Shown here piece by piece: positions 17,220-25,185 of a stretch of DNA of 45,959 bases. Origin of the DNA: Bryobacterales bacterium (GTDB lineage: Bacteria > Acidobacteriota > Terriglobia > Bryobacterales > Bryobacteraceae). The stretch is from NCBI GenBank assembly GCA_003163855.1, contig PLRJ01000101.1, positions 13,347 to 59,305 on the forward strand, read 5' to 3'. Position 1 is the first letter of the stretch; the number at the start of each line of letters is the position of its first letter. Position numbers and translations under genes: made by a program. The notes beneath the pieces are model-generated. The model did not search any database and was not told where the DNA came from. It saw only the letters and a list, made by a program, of their open reading frames with translations.

Positions 17220-18523
17220 GCGCCGTTGTTGTACTGCTGCTTCTGATGCTGTTGCTGGCAGTAGCATTCGCGGCGTATCAATTATCGGAAGCGCGGCGCT
17301 GGCATCAAAGCGCGGCCGAGGCGAAAAAGCAGGCGGAAGAGCGCCGCGCGGCGCTGGAAATGACGCAAAAGCATTTGATACAGGCCGAAGCGGAGGGTTC
17401 AAAACAGCGCGAGATCGCGGAAGTGCAGCTTCGCCTGCTGACTCAGACGCAGGCGCAACTGGAGGAGAAGTTCCGTTCGCTTGCTTCGGAGGCTTTGCAA
17501 ACGAATAGCCAGCTATTTCTGGATCGCAGCCGCGACCAGATGGAGCATTTGGTGGAACCGGTGAATCAATCGCTGCGGCGCTTTGAACAGCAGGTGCAGG
17601 CCATCGAAAAATCGCGCATCGGTGCGTATTCTGAGATCAGCACGCAAGTTAAAACATTGACGGAACTGCAGGAACGTGTGCGCCAATCGACGGACCAACT
17701 GAAGACGGCGCTGCGCTCACCGACGCAACGCGGGCGCTGGGGTGAGATGCAACTGCGCCGTGTTGTTGAATTGGCGGGCATGCTGGAATACTGTGATTTT
17801 GCGGAACAGAAGACCCTATTTGGCGAAAACAATCTGCGGCCCGACCTGATTGTGCGGCTGCCGAACGCGTGCCAGGTGGTGGTGGATTCCAAAGTGTCCC
17901 TGGAGGCTTATCTGCGGGCTATCGAAGCGGAGCATGAGCCGGATCGGGCGCGTTTTCTGAAAGATCACGCCAACCAGGTTCGAACGCACGTGAAATCGCT
18001 GAGTGAGAAAGCTTATTGGGACCGGCTTCCTGGTTCGCCGGAATTCGTGATTGCGTTTTTGCCATTGGAATCGTTGTTCAGCGCGGCGTTGGAGCAGGAT
18101 CCGACGCTGCTGGATTTCGGCGTGGAAAAGCGCGTGCTAATTGCTACGCCGCTGACGCTGATAACGCTGCTGCTGACGGTTTCCCATGGCTGGCGGCAGC
18201 ATGCCATCACGGAGAACCTGGACAAGATCCGCGTTACCGGGCAGGAACTTTATACGCGTTTGCTGACGATGGGGCAGCACTTCTCGAAGTTGGGAGATTC
18301 CATCGAGAAGACGGTGGAGATGTATAACTCGACTGTCGGTTCGCTGGAGCGCAATGTTTTGACGTCGGCGCGTAAGTTCAGGGAACTAAGGCCGGCGAAT
18401 GCAGGACAGTTGGAAGAAATGTCGGAGGTGGATTCTAGTCCGCGGCGGCTGGATGCAGCCAAATGGAGCGAAGCTAGTTCAGTTTCTCCGTTATCGTTGT
18501 TGGAGAGCTCAACTGAAAGCTGA
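17216..18523 (+). CDS. rmuC: DNA recombination protein RmuC
   Basis: RmuC limits rearrangements at inverted repeats and is predicted to contain a PD-(D/E)xK-like nuclease core. The 435-residue protein has an N-terminal membrane helix (VVVLLLLMLLLAVAFAAY), a long coiled coil to about residue 160, then the conserved core with RGRWGE, RPDLIVRLPN, VVVDSKVSLEAY and PESLF-like LPLESLFSAAL segments. The membrane anchor and coiled coil are usual for the family. It starts at the ATGA overlap with the YkgJ-type gene. Its last 50 bases run antisense to the 3' end of the glycine-zipper gene, the longest tail overlap in the window. Confidence 0.94.
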   Translation: MSAVVVLLLLMLLLAVAFAAYQLSEARRWHQSAAEAKKQAEERRAALEMTQKHLIQAEAEGSKQREIAEVQLRLLTQTQAQLEEKFRSLASEALQTNSQLFLDRSRDQMEHLVEPVNQSLRRFEQQVQAIEKSRIGAYSEISTQVKTLTELQERVRQSTDQLKTALRSPTQRGRWGEMQLRRVVELAGMLEYCDFAEQKTLFGENNLRPDLIVRLPNACQVVVDSKVSLEAYLRAIEAEHEPDRARFLKDHANQVRTHVKSLSEKAYWDRLPGSPEFVIAFLPLESLFSAALEQDPTLLDFGVEKRVLIATPLTLITLLLTVSHGWRQHAITENLDKIRVTGQELYTRLLTMGQHFSKLGDSIEKTVEMYNSTVGSLERNVLTSARKFRELRPANAGQLEEMSEVDSSPRRLDAAKWSEASSVSPLSLLESSTES

Positions 18524-19505
18524 GGCGCGATTCGTTATCGATAACGGCTGGCTTGCCATGTCCCAGCAACACCGCGCCGGTACCTGCGGCACCACCTGCG
18601 CCAGCGCCAATAGCGGCGCCTTTACCGCCGCCCGCGATGGCTCCGATGATGGCTCCCAGAGCCGCGCCGCCACCCATCTTGGCAACTTCAGAATTGGTGT
18701 TTGACGGACCTTTGCGCAGCGATTGATTGGTTTCTATGGACACGCGCTGGCCGTCGGTGGTGTTCAGTTCTGTGAGTGCGAGGCTAAGTTCCGCCTCACC
18801 CGACATCTTGCCCGGCTTCTGCGACTTTACGATTTTACCCAGAACCTTTGAACCCTTTTCAGCGATGACATAGCCTTCCATGACGATGGGCTTGTCCAGG
18901 GTGGCGCGGAAGGTATCGCCGCTGTAGTTGTGATCGGTGGATACTTTTTCCGCCATTCGTATGGCGATCTCGGTGCCGGCTGCGAGCGTAACTATGTGCG
19001 GTTGCGGCTGGCTTTGGCCAGCGTTGGGGCTAGATGCCTGCGGCGGCGCGAAGGGCTGGGTATTGTCGTTAACCGCGCGAGAGGGCGGAGCCGCATTCGG
19101 CGGAGGGGCCTGCTGCTGTTGAGGCGGGAGTTGCAGCGGCGGATAGTTGGCAGGTGGTGGCGTATTCTGCGCTGTCTGGACCGGCTGTTCCGAAGGCGGC
19201 GGCGCTGGTTTCTGAGCAACGGCCAGCGAGACCGGACGGCGGGTTACATGCGGTTTAGCAACTGGGACCGGAATTGTTTCTTTTGCCGGTGCAGGCGCGG
19301 GCTTGGTCTCCTGCTGCGGCTCAGTCGGAGGCGGCAGCGTCTCGGCTGGCGCGGGCGTGGTTATGGACATCGGCGTCGCCTGCGCGGTTTGTTTCAGGTG
19401 CGAGTCGCTCGACCTGACATAGATAATCGCGCTTCCCAGCGCTACCATGATGCCCGCCAGGAAGGCGGCACCTACTTTCATTGGACCCGTAGGTTGCATA
19501 AACAC
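18474..19505 (-). CDS. Proline-rich membrane-anchored protein with glycine-zipper C-terminus
   Basis: A 343-residue protein with one N-terminal membrane helix (about 12-30: AAFLAGIMVALGSAIIYV) and a very proline- and glutamine-rich linker (about 45-170) long enough to span the periplasm. A beta-rich domain (about 170-275, HIVTLAAGTEIAIRM onwards) resembles the TrbI/VirB10-like proteins that need a rigid periplasmic arm. A glycine-zipper region follows (about 280-315, GGGAALGAIIGAIAGGGKG). No conjugation or secretion genes surround it, so I infer a stand-alone envelope protein rather than a secretion system component. It starts at the ATG at 19505; MQP at the third residue is an alternative. 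Confidence 0.65.
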   Translation of the reverse strand: MFMQPTGPMKVGAAFLAGIMVALGSAIIYVRSSDSHLKQTAQATPMSITTPAPAETLPPPTEPQQETKPAPAPAKETIPVPVAKPHVTRRPVSLAVAQKPAPPPSEQPVQTAQNTPPPANYPPLQLPPQQQQAPPPNAAPPSRAVNDNTQPFAPPQASSPNAGQSQPQPHIVTLAAGTEIAIRMAEKVSTDHNYSGDTFRATLDKPIVMEGYVIAEKGSKVLGKIVKSQKPGKMSGEAELSLALTELNTTDGQRVSIETNQSLRKGPSNTNSEVAKMGGGAALGAIIGAIAGGGKGAAIGAGAGGAAGTGAVLLGHGKPAVIDNESRLSFQLSSPTTITEKLN

Positions 19506-19581
19506 ATTCTCCCCGATATCTATTTCAACGCAAAACTGCGGCCAAGAGTTTCGCCCCGGCTGGTTAAAATGAAGTAATTGG

Positions 19582-20631
19582 ATGACGGACAGCTATATTC
19601 TTGATTTTCCAGTGGGCTACCAGGTGGGACCGCTGCAGATCCGTCCCGCGACGGTATTGGCCCCTATGGCCGGTGTCACGGACACGGTATTTCGGCGGCT
19701 GATTCGTAATCAAGGCGGCTGCGGGCTGCTTATGACGGAGTTCACCAGTTCGCACGGCGTGGTGAGCACGCGCCATGTGAAGAAGCATAACCGCAACTTT
19801 CGCTATCTCTATTTTCAGGAAGAAGAACACCCTATCACGTGCCAGCTTTTCGGTTCAAACCCGGATGTGATGGCCGATGCTGCGCGGGTTTGCGAGGAGC
19901 GTGGCTTCGATATCGTCGATATCAACTTCGGCTGTCCTGTGAATAAGGTCGTGAAATGTAATGGCGGTTCGGGTCTGCTGCGCGATCTGCCGTTAGTGGA
20001 AAACATTTTGAAGAAGGTGCGGGCAGCGATAAGCATCCCGCTGACGTGCAAATTCCGAGCCGGCTGGAACGACAAGGAACTCGTGTTTGTGCCGATGGCG
20101 AGACTGGCGGAAGATTGCGGCTTGGCCGCAGTGGCGCTGCATCCGCGGACACGTGAGCAGGGTTACAGCGGCAAAGCCGACTGGACGCGCATTGCCGAAG
20201 CGAAGGCCGCGGTGAAGATTCCGGTGATCGGCAATGGCGATATCACGTCGCCCGAGGACGCGCTGCGCATGTTTCGTGAGACCAACTGCGATGCGGTGAT
20301 GATTGGGCGCACGGCGTCCTACAATCCATGGATTTTCAAGCAGATTGACGAATACCTGCGCACCGGCAGCTACACCGTTCCGGCAGACCATGAACGCTAC
20401 GCAATGATGAAGACTTACTATCAGATGCTGGAAGCGCATGGCGAATCGGATGCCGTTGGAAAGATGAAGCAGTTCGCCACTTACTTTACGCACGGCGTAC
20501 GGAATGGATCGAAGCTGCGCACGACCATCTACCAACTGCGTGAAGTCAGCCAGATATTGGCGGCGGTGGATGCATTCTTCCGCGTCGAACTGGAAGCCGG
20601 CAGCGCGCTGGAGTGCGCGCGCGTCGCTTGA
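19582..20631 (+). CDS. dusB: tRNA-dihydrouridine synthase (DusB-type)
   Basis: An FMN enzyme that reduces specific uridines in tRNA to dihydrouridine with NADPH. The 349-residue TIM barrel shows the FMN-binding start LAPMAGVTD (26-34), NFGCPVNKV with catalytic Cys118, HPRTREQGYSG, VIGNGDI and MIGRTASYNPWIF, followed by the helical tRNA-binding domain. Overall it resembles bacterial DusB. It is the first gene of a three-gene operon with rnhA and nadD: rnhA starts inside its stop codon. A GTG-free ATG at 19582 gives a full N-terminus. Confidence 0.94.
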   Translation: MTDSYILDFPVGYQVGPLQIRPATVLAPMAGVTDTVFRRLIRNQGGCGLLMTEFTSSHGVVSTRHVKKHNRNFRYLYFQEEEHPITCQLFGSNPDVMADAARVCEERGFDIVDINFGCPVNKVVKCNGGSGLLRDLPLVENILKKVRAAISIPLTCKFRAGWNDKELVFVPMARLAEDCGLAAVALHPRTREQGYSGKADWTRIAEAKAAVKIPVIGNGDITSPEDALRMFRETNCDAVMIGRTASYNPWIFKQIDEYLRTGSYTVPADHERYAMMKTYYQMLEAHGESDAVGKMKQFATYFTHGVRNGSKLRTTIYQLREVSQILAAVDAFFRVELEAGSALECARVA

Positions 20632-21110
20632 AACATGTGCAATTGATTACTGATGGCGCGTGCAAGGGCAATCCGGGACGCGGTGGCTGGGCGTGTATTC
20701 TGCGCTTTGGCGAGGTGAAGCGCGAAGTTTTCGGCTGTAGTCCTTACACCACCAACAATCGCATGGAACTGGCGGCGGCCATCGAAGGTTTAAAGCGGTT
20801 GAAAGAGACATGCACGGTGGAAGTGGTTACCGACTCTGAATATGTCCTGAAAGGAATTACGCAGTGGATCGAGGGTTGGAAGAAACGGGGCTGGATGACC
20901 GCCGCCAAGAAGCCAGTGAATAATCAGGACTTGTGGATTATGCTGGATGGTCTGGCAAACCAGCACAAGACGCAGTGGAATTGGACCAAGGGCCACGCGT
21001 CACACGAGGACAACAACCGTTGTGACGAACTGGCCAGCCGGGCTGCTGAGGAACAAGTGAGCAGCGAGAAGGCGCCACAAGACCTTTACCGCAAGAATGC
21101 CAATGACTGA
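20628..21110 (+). CDS. rnhA: Ribonuclease HI
   Basis: Cleaves RNA in RNA:DNA hybrids. From TTG 20628 the protein has 160 residues and the catalytic set Asp9 (ITDGACKGNPG), Glu47 (NRMELA), Asp69 (VTDSEYV), His123 and Asp133 (KGHASHEDNNRCDELA), each one position off E. coli numbering. A GTG at 20613 in the same frame would add five basic residues, but the TTG, which overlaps the dusB TGA as TTGA, gives the canonical N-terminus MKHVQLITDG. The third gene, nadD, starts within its last codons. Translational coupling of all three genes is likely. Confidence 0.95.
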   Translation: MKHVQLITDGACKGNPGRGGWACILRFGEVKREVFGCSPYTTNNRMELAAAIEGLKRLKETCTVEVVTDSEYVLKGITQWIEGWKKRGWMTAAKKPVNNQDLWIMLDGLANQHKTQWNWTKGHASHEDNNRCDELASRAAEEQVSSEKAPQDLYRKNAND

Positions 21111-21705
21111 CGGGGCAGGCAAGCGCGTTTGCGTGTTTGGCGGCACGTTCGACCCGATCCACTTGGCACATACCCGGATTGCGGAAGAGGCGCAACAGAA
21201 GTTCAAGCTTGATCGCATTATGCTGGTGCCGGCTGGAAATCCGCCTCACAAAGATGCGTTTACGCCTTATGAAGATCGCTTGCGGATGGTGCAACTTGCG
21301 TGCAAAGGATGTCCTGGGTTTGAAGCGTCCGACTTGGAAAACGCTACGCAGCACAGCTATACCATCGACACGATCTTGCGCGTGCGTGACAAGCTAAACG
21401 CGAACGACAGGCTGTTCTTTCTGATAGGAGCGGATGCTTTTGACGATTTCGAAACGTGGAAGGGTTGGCAGGAACTGGTTGAATTAACCGAGTTTATTGT
21501 GGTGGCACGGCCGGAAAGCGAGTATCGAGTGCCTAAGAACGCACGGGTGCATCGTTTAGACGGACTGGCTCTTCAGGTTTCCAGTTCCAACATCAGAACA
21601 GCGCTGGCATTAGGCGAGGAAACGCCGGAGCTGGCGCCGGAAGTCCGCGCCTTTATTGAAGAACGCGGACTTTACGGATTCGGTAAAGGGAAGGTTACTG
21701 CTTAG
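21097..21705 (+). CDS. nadD: Nicotinate-nucleotide adenylyltransferase
   Basis: Joins nicotinate mononucleotide and ATP to give deamido-NAD, the penultimate step of NAD synthesis. The 202 residues show the nucleotidyltransferase motif GGTFDPIHLAH, then VPAGNPPHK, FLIGADAFDDFETW and the C-terminal SSSNIRTAL ATP motif. ATG 21097 overlaps rnhA by 14 bases; ATG 21103 is two codons further and equally possible. It is the last gene of the dusB operon and overlaps the converging bacilliredoxin gene by 11 bases. Confidence 0.95.
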   Translation: MPMTDGAGKRVCVFGGTFDPIHLAHTRIAEEAQQKFKLDRIMLVPAGNPPHKDAFTPYEDRLRMVQLACKGCPGFEASDLENATQHSYTIDTILRVRDKLNANDRLFFLIGADAFDDFETWKGWQELVELTEFIVVARPESEYRVPKNARVHRLDGLALQVSSSNIRTALALGEETPELAPEVRAFIEERGLYGFGKGKVTA

Positions 21706-22126
21706 CAGTAACGCAAAACTGATCAAACGCATGCGTCAGCATCTTGGCTATGGTGGGTGCGTCGCTGCTTTCGATTTGAAAGCGATGCAGTGTGAATATC
21801 GGCTTACCGTCGCGGAACAGCGCCATGGAAGGCGAAGAGGGTGGCACACCCGGCAACAGTTCGCGAACGCGGGCTACGGCTTCCACATCGGCGCCGGCAA
21901 AAACGGTGGCGACTGTGTCGGGCTTGTTGGCGTTCTGCAAGGCCATCCCAACCGCAGGCCGAGCCTTGCCGGCGGCACAGCCGCAAACGGAATTGGTAAT
22001 TATTAGCACGGTCCCACTACCGGGTTCCAGTAGTTCATCGACGGCTTCGGGCGTGCGAGCTTCCTGTACACCGAACTTCGTCAGGTCCTGACGCATCGGG
22101 ATAATTAACGGTTCTGGATATCTCAT
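21695..22126 (-). CDS. Bacilliredoxin (BrxA/BrxB, YphP/YqiW family)
   Basis: A 143-residue thioredoxin-fold protein with the unusual CGC active site (Cys48-Gly-Cys50 in NSVCGCAAGKARPA) that defines the bacilliredoxin family. These proteins remove bacillithiol from oxidised protein thiols. The length matches the Bacillus proteins. It implies that this organism makes bacillithiol or a related thiol, but no bsh biosynthesis gene is in the window; the glycosyltransferase at 6972-8192 does not look like BshA. The ATG at 22126 gives the typical MRYPEPLIIPMRQDL beginning. Confidence 0.92.
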   Translation of the reverse strand: MRYPEPLIIPMRQDLTKFGVQEARTPEAVDELLEPGSGTVLIITNSVCGCAAGKARPAVGMALQNANKPDTVATVFAGADVEAVARVRELLPGVPPSSPSMALFRDGKPIFTLHRFQIESSDAPTIAKMLTHAFDQFCVTAKQ

Positions 22127-22162
22127 AAGAGGTCTGTTACCAGTCTACGATCTAATGGCAGG

Positions 22163-23050
22163 TTAAGACCCGCCGCGCGCACGCGATACCTTAGGCGTGG
22201 CCAAATAACCGGCAATTTGATCCTTCGATACTTTGTTTACGACGATTTCGTAAGGCTGGGCGGCTTTCTTGGTCAGGAACTGAATGGGTTCGTTGGTGTT
22301 GCGATCTTTTTTATCGACGGTGATGTCGTCGGCTGTGATAGCGATGGTGAACCTATTGTGCTTCGGATCGGCCTTCTTCAATTCGACCATCACATCGGCC
22401 ACGCGAGTAAATTGCTTGCCCTTGGTTATGTTGAATTCGGTGTAGTTGCGCTCACCCAACTCGCGCAGCGCCTTTAGCTCTGTGCTGTTGGTGGCAATCA
22501 GGCTGGAATGACTATCAAGATCGCCTTGGGCGCGCTTTAAGTTCGCAATCGTGCTTTCTAACTGCGACTTGGTGTTGCCCAAGTCAGTTTTGACGTTGGT
22601 TACGTCGGTGTTGACCGCTGCGACTTGCGTAGTAGCCGTATCAGCAGTCTGCTTTACTTCGCTGATGGCTTTCTGCTGAGCCGCCGCTTCCTGATCGACT
22701 TTCGCCTGCAGCTTTTCCACTTTCTGTTCAGCGTCGATCTTGGCTTGTCCAACGGCCATCGCGGCGGCACGCCGCTGGTCCGCCAGGCGGTTCTGCAAAT
22801 CGGCCATGGTTCGGCGGGAACGCTGCACTTCTTCGCTTGAATCGAGGCGCATCTGCGCCAGCGTGCCAGTAAAAGTGTCGTTCAGTTTCTTCATCTCGCT
22901 AGTTGTGTCCGTTCGGACACGGTCAAGCTGAACATATTGATAAATGTTAGAAGCACCCAGCAGCACCAGGGCGCCTACCAATACCGGTGTTTTCCAGTTG
23001 GGCGCCGAGGGCGGGGGAATAATATATGTAGGTTGTTGGGGGCTGCTCAT
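22163..23050 (-). CDS. Membrane-anchored coiled-coil protein of unknown function
   Basis: Not a family I can name. From the ATG at 23050 the protein has 295 residues: a Pro/Gln-rich cytoplasmic start (MSSPQQPTYIIPPPS), one membrane helix (about 22-38, TPVLVGALVLLGASNIY), a long coiled coil (about 45-190) with MutS- or apolipoprotein-like heptads, then a compact C-terminal domain of about 90 residues (FNITKGKQFTRVADVMVEL onwards) rich in charged residues. The start is supported by GGAGTGAAG just upstream; the frame stays open to 23314, but those 88 codons lack any coding character. The C-terminal domain probably lies outside the cytoplasmic membrane. Confidence 0.68.
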   Translation of the reverse strand: MSSPQQPTYIIPPPSAPNWKTPVLVGALVLLGASNIYQYVQLDRVRTDTTSEMKKLNDTFTGTLAQMRLDSSEEVQRSRRTMADLQNRLADQRRAAAMAVGQAKIDAEQKVEKLQAKVDQEAAAQQKAISEVKQTADTATTQVAAVNTDVTNVKTDLGNTKSQLESTIANLKRAQGDLDSHSSLIATNSTELKALRELGERNYTEFNITKGKQFTRVADVMVELKKADPKHNRFTIAITADDITVDKKDRNTNEPIQFLTKKAAQPYEIVVNKVSKDQIAGYLATPKVSRARGGS

Positions 23051-23166
23051 CTTCACTCCGGCCGTAGGTTGATCTAATAGCTTTACGCCATTATACGTCT
23101 TATTGAAAGTCGCGCAAAATGGCCTCTTCGTGGCCGCACAATCTCCTGACTGTGTTTCGCGGCACG

Positions 23167-23187
23167 AAAGAGCCCTTTGCGCTCTTA
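23167..23187 (-). terminator. Weak hairpin downstream of tdk
   Basis: On the minus strand AAGAGC and GCTCTT (23168-23173 and 23181-23186) form a 6-base stem with a 7-base loop, followed by only TTTC. It lies about 40 bases past the tdk stop. The short T run makes intrinsic termination doubtful. Confidence 0.3.
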
Positions 23188-23225
23188 AGCCTGTCAAAAT
23201 GGACGTTTCTGAGGCGAGTTGTGTT

Positions 23226-23828
23226 TCACCCGCCTGAGGGGTGGCCAAAATCAAGCTGTTCCTGTTTCGGCACACCTGCTTCAAAGCAGCGGCGGCAACG
23301 TGCTTCGTAAGCACCGGCGGCGCCGACCAGAATCAATTCGTTCGATTCCACCAGCCGCTGAGTATGTTTCGCCGGCGCGCCACATTGCATGCAAATAGCC
23401 AGCGTTTTGGTGATGGATTCGGCAATAGCCAGCAGTTCGGGCATGGGCGTAAAGGGACGGCCCATGTAATCGGTATCGAGACCCGCGATAATCACCTGTT
23501 TGCCGCCATCGGCGAGTTGATTAGCCACGTCCACCAGGCAAGGGCCAAAAAAGTTCGACTCATCTACGCCAACAACCTGGGTGCGCCAGTCGAGCTTTGT
23601 CATTATTTCGGCGGCCGAAGACACCGGTTCCGAACGCATGCGGAGGTCGCCATGCGTGACGATTTCGTCGTCGGAATAGCGCGTGTCCAAGGTTGGCTTG
23701 AAAACCTGGACGCGTTTCCGCGCGATGATGGCGCGCCGCAGCCTTCTGATTAATTCTTCACTCTTGCCCGAGAACATGGGACCGCAGATGGCTTCAATCC
23801 ACCCCATGTTCGGGATAACAATTTCCAA
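23226..23828 (-). CDS. tdk: Thymidine kinase (type II)
   Basis: Phosphorylates thymidine, and deoxyuridine, for salvage of dTMP. The 200-residue protein has the P-loop GPMFSGKS (16-23), the VDESNFF Walker-B/lid region, the GLDTDYMGRPF substrate loop and the two zinc pairs CMQC and CRRC of the tetrameric type II family. The start is likely TTG 23828, preceded by GGGAGAG nine bases upstream; ATG 23807 (MGWIEAICG) is the alternative and also gives a normal N-terminus. It begins two bases after the fucosidase stop codon, so the two genes are one unit although their functions look unrelated. It complements the dcd-dut-thyX de novo route at the left end of the window. Confidence 0.94.
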   Translation of the reverse strand: MEIVIPNMGWIEAICGPMFSGKSEELIRRLRRAIIARKRVQVFKPTLDTRYSDDEIVTHGDLRMRSEPVSSAAEIMTKLDWRTQVVGVDESNFFGPCLVDVANQLADGGKQVIIAGLDTDYMGRPFTPMPELLAIAESITKTLAICMQCGAPAKHTQRLVESNELILVGAAGAYEARCRRCFEAGVPKQEQLDFGHPSGG

Positions 23829-23830
23829 CG

Positions 23831-25156
23831 CTAGACGCTCTCCCGCTTTCGATTGACGCGAATGGCTCTCTGATCCTGCGTCGGTTCAGCATCCATCTCC
23901 ACTGCGATAACGGTGGCGATGGGATCGGGTGCAGTTTGAGGCAGTCCCACAAACTTCACGCGCCATTCGTCCTGTTCAAATTTAACAGGCTGACCGCCCG
24001 GGTGCATTCGGGCCGACAGGACTTTCTGCTGCAGACCGCCGATTGCCACCGTCTGGCCAGGCCAGAAATAGGTGTGGACGAACAGAGTTTTACCCTGGCG
24101 TGTGAAGTTCGCGAACTCGGAACTCTTTACCTGGCAGCGGTCCGCGGTGTGAATCAGATCGCCATGATTGTCCATCCATTTGCCTACCGAGGTTAGAATC
24201 TCGACCGACTGCGGCGGAATGGAGCCGTCGGCTTCCGGGCCAATGTTCAGCAGGTAATTGCCCTTGTCGCGCGTGCAGGTAATCAGGTTTCGGACCACTG
24301 TTTTGGGAGACTTCCAGTTGTCGTCGCCGCGATTGAAGCCCCAGCTGTCGTTCATCGTCATGCAGGCTTCCCAAGGGCTGTCGTACGCCTGTATGTGCTG
24401 TTCGGGCGTGGTGAAGTCTTCCGGAATGCCGGCGCGGTTGTTGATGAGAATGTCGGGCTGCAGTTGGCGCACCATGCGATTCATTTTTTCCGATTCCCAG
24501 CCTTCGGGCGACAACGGCCAGTTGACGTCGTACCAGAGGACGCCGACCTTGCCGTAGTTGGAGCAAAGCTCATTCACCTGGCCGTGGATGTAATCGACAA
24601 AGCGCCGCCGGGCGGCTTCATCGGTGGCGCAGCGGGCTCCGTCAGGATGATGCCAGTCCATCAGCGAATAATAAAAACCGAAGTGCATGCCCTCGGCCTG
24701 CGCCGCTTCAACGTATTCGGCTACCAAGTCGCGGCCGGCGGCCTGTTTAGGCGCGCAGTAGTCGGTGAGCTTTGTGTTGAAGTGGCAAAAGCCTTCATGG
24801 TGTTTTGTGGTCATCACCATGTATTTCATGCCGGCGCTCTTGGCCAGTTTGGCCCAGACGCGCGCGGCGTGCGGCTTGGGATTGAACTGCTTGGCCAGCA
24901 ACTGGTATTCAGCCACGGGAATGCCTTCCTCTTCCATCGCCCACTCATGCTGGCCCAAAACGCTGTAAAGTCCGAAGTGGATGAACATGCCAAAGCGATC
25001 CTGCTGCCACCACTGCATGCGGCGGTCGCGATCCTGAATGGTGGAGGTCGTAGGACCGGTGTCGGGCTTAGCGGTTTGGGCAGCGGCGGCAGAGAGGGCG
25101 GGCAGCGCCGCGGCGGTCTTCAAGAGGCTTCTGCGAGAGGGAAATGAATTCAGCAT
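23831..25156 (-). CDS. Tat-exported alpha-L-fucosidase, GH29
   Basis: Hydrolyses terminal alpha-L-fucosyl residues from glycans in the periplasm or outside. The 441-residue protein starts with a twin-arginine signal (SRRSLLK at 7-13, then an Ala-rich stretch ending AAAQ near 27). The GH29 TIM barrel shows RFGMFIHFGLYS, TTKHHEGF (His119-His120) and the nucleophile Asp210 in VGVLWYDVNWP, followed by the C-terminal beta domain. The acid/base residue varies in the family and I do not assign it. No other glycan-degradation genes flank it. It is the upstream partner of tdk. The MFS transporter at 25819-27120 is close by but is separated by a gene on the other strand. Confidence 0.92.
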   Translation of the reverse strand: MLNSFPSRRSLLKTAAALPALSAAAAQTAKPDTGPTTSTIQDRDRRMQWWQQDRFGMFIHFGLYSVLGQHEWAMEEEGIPVAEYQLLAKQFNPKPHAARVWAKLAKSAGMKYMVMTTKHHEGFCHFNTKLTDYCAPKQAAGRDLVAEYVEAAQAEGMHFGFYYSLMDWHHPDGARCATDEAARRRFVDYIHGQVNELCSNYGKVGVLWYDVNWPLSPEGWESEKMNRMVRQLQPDILINNRAGIPEDFTTPEQHIQAYDSPWEACMTMNDSWGFNRGDDNWKSPKTVVRNLITCTRDKGNYLLNIGPEADGSIPPQSVEILTSVGKWMDNHGDLIHTADRCQVKSSEFANFTRQGKTLFVHTYFWPGQTVAIGGLQQKVLSARMHPGGQPVKFEQDEWRVKFVGLPQTAPDPIATVIAVEMDAEPTQDQRAIRVNRKRESV

Positions 25157-25185
25157 GACGTGATTGTCATTCTATTATCAGGACT

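Noticed and set aside
23051-23314. N-terminal extension of the coiled-coil membrane protein
   Set aside because: The extension overlaps the tdk 3' end antisense, and a good ribosome-binding site precedes ATG 23050.
24395-25147. A 250-residue open frame on the plus strand inside the fucosidase gene
   Set aside because: Antisense to GH29 with intact catalytic residues; no domain visible.
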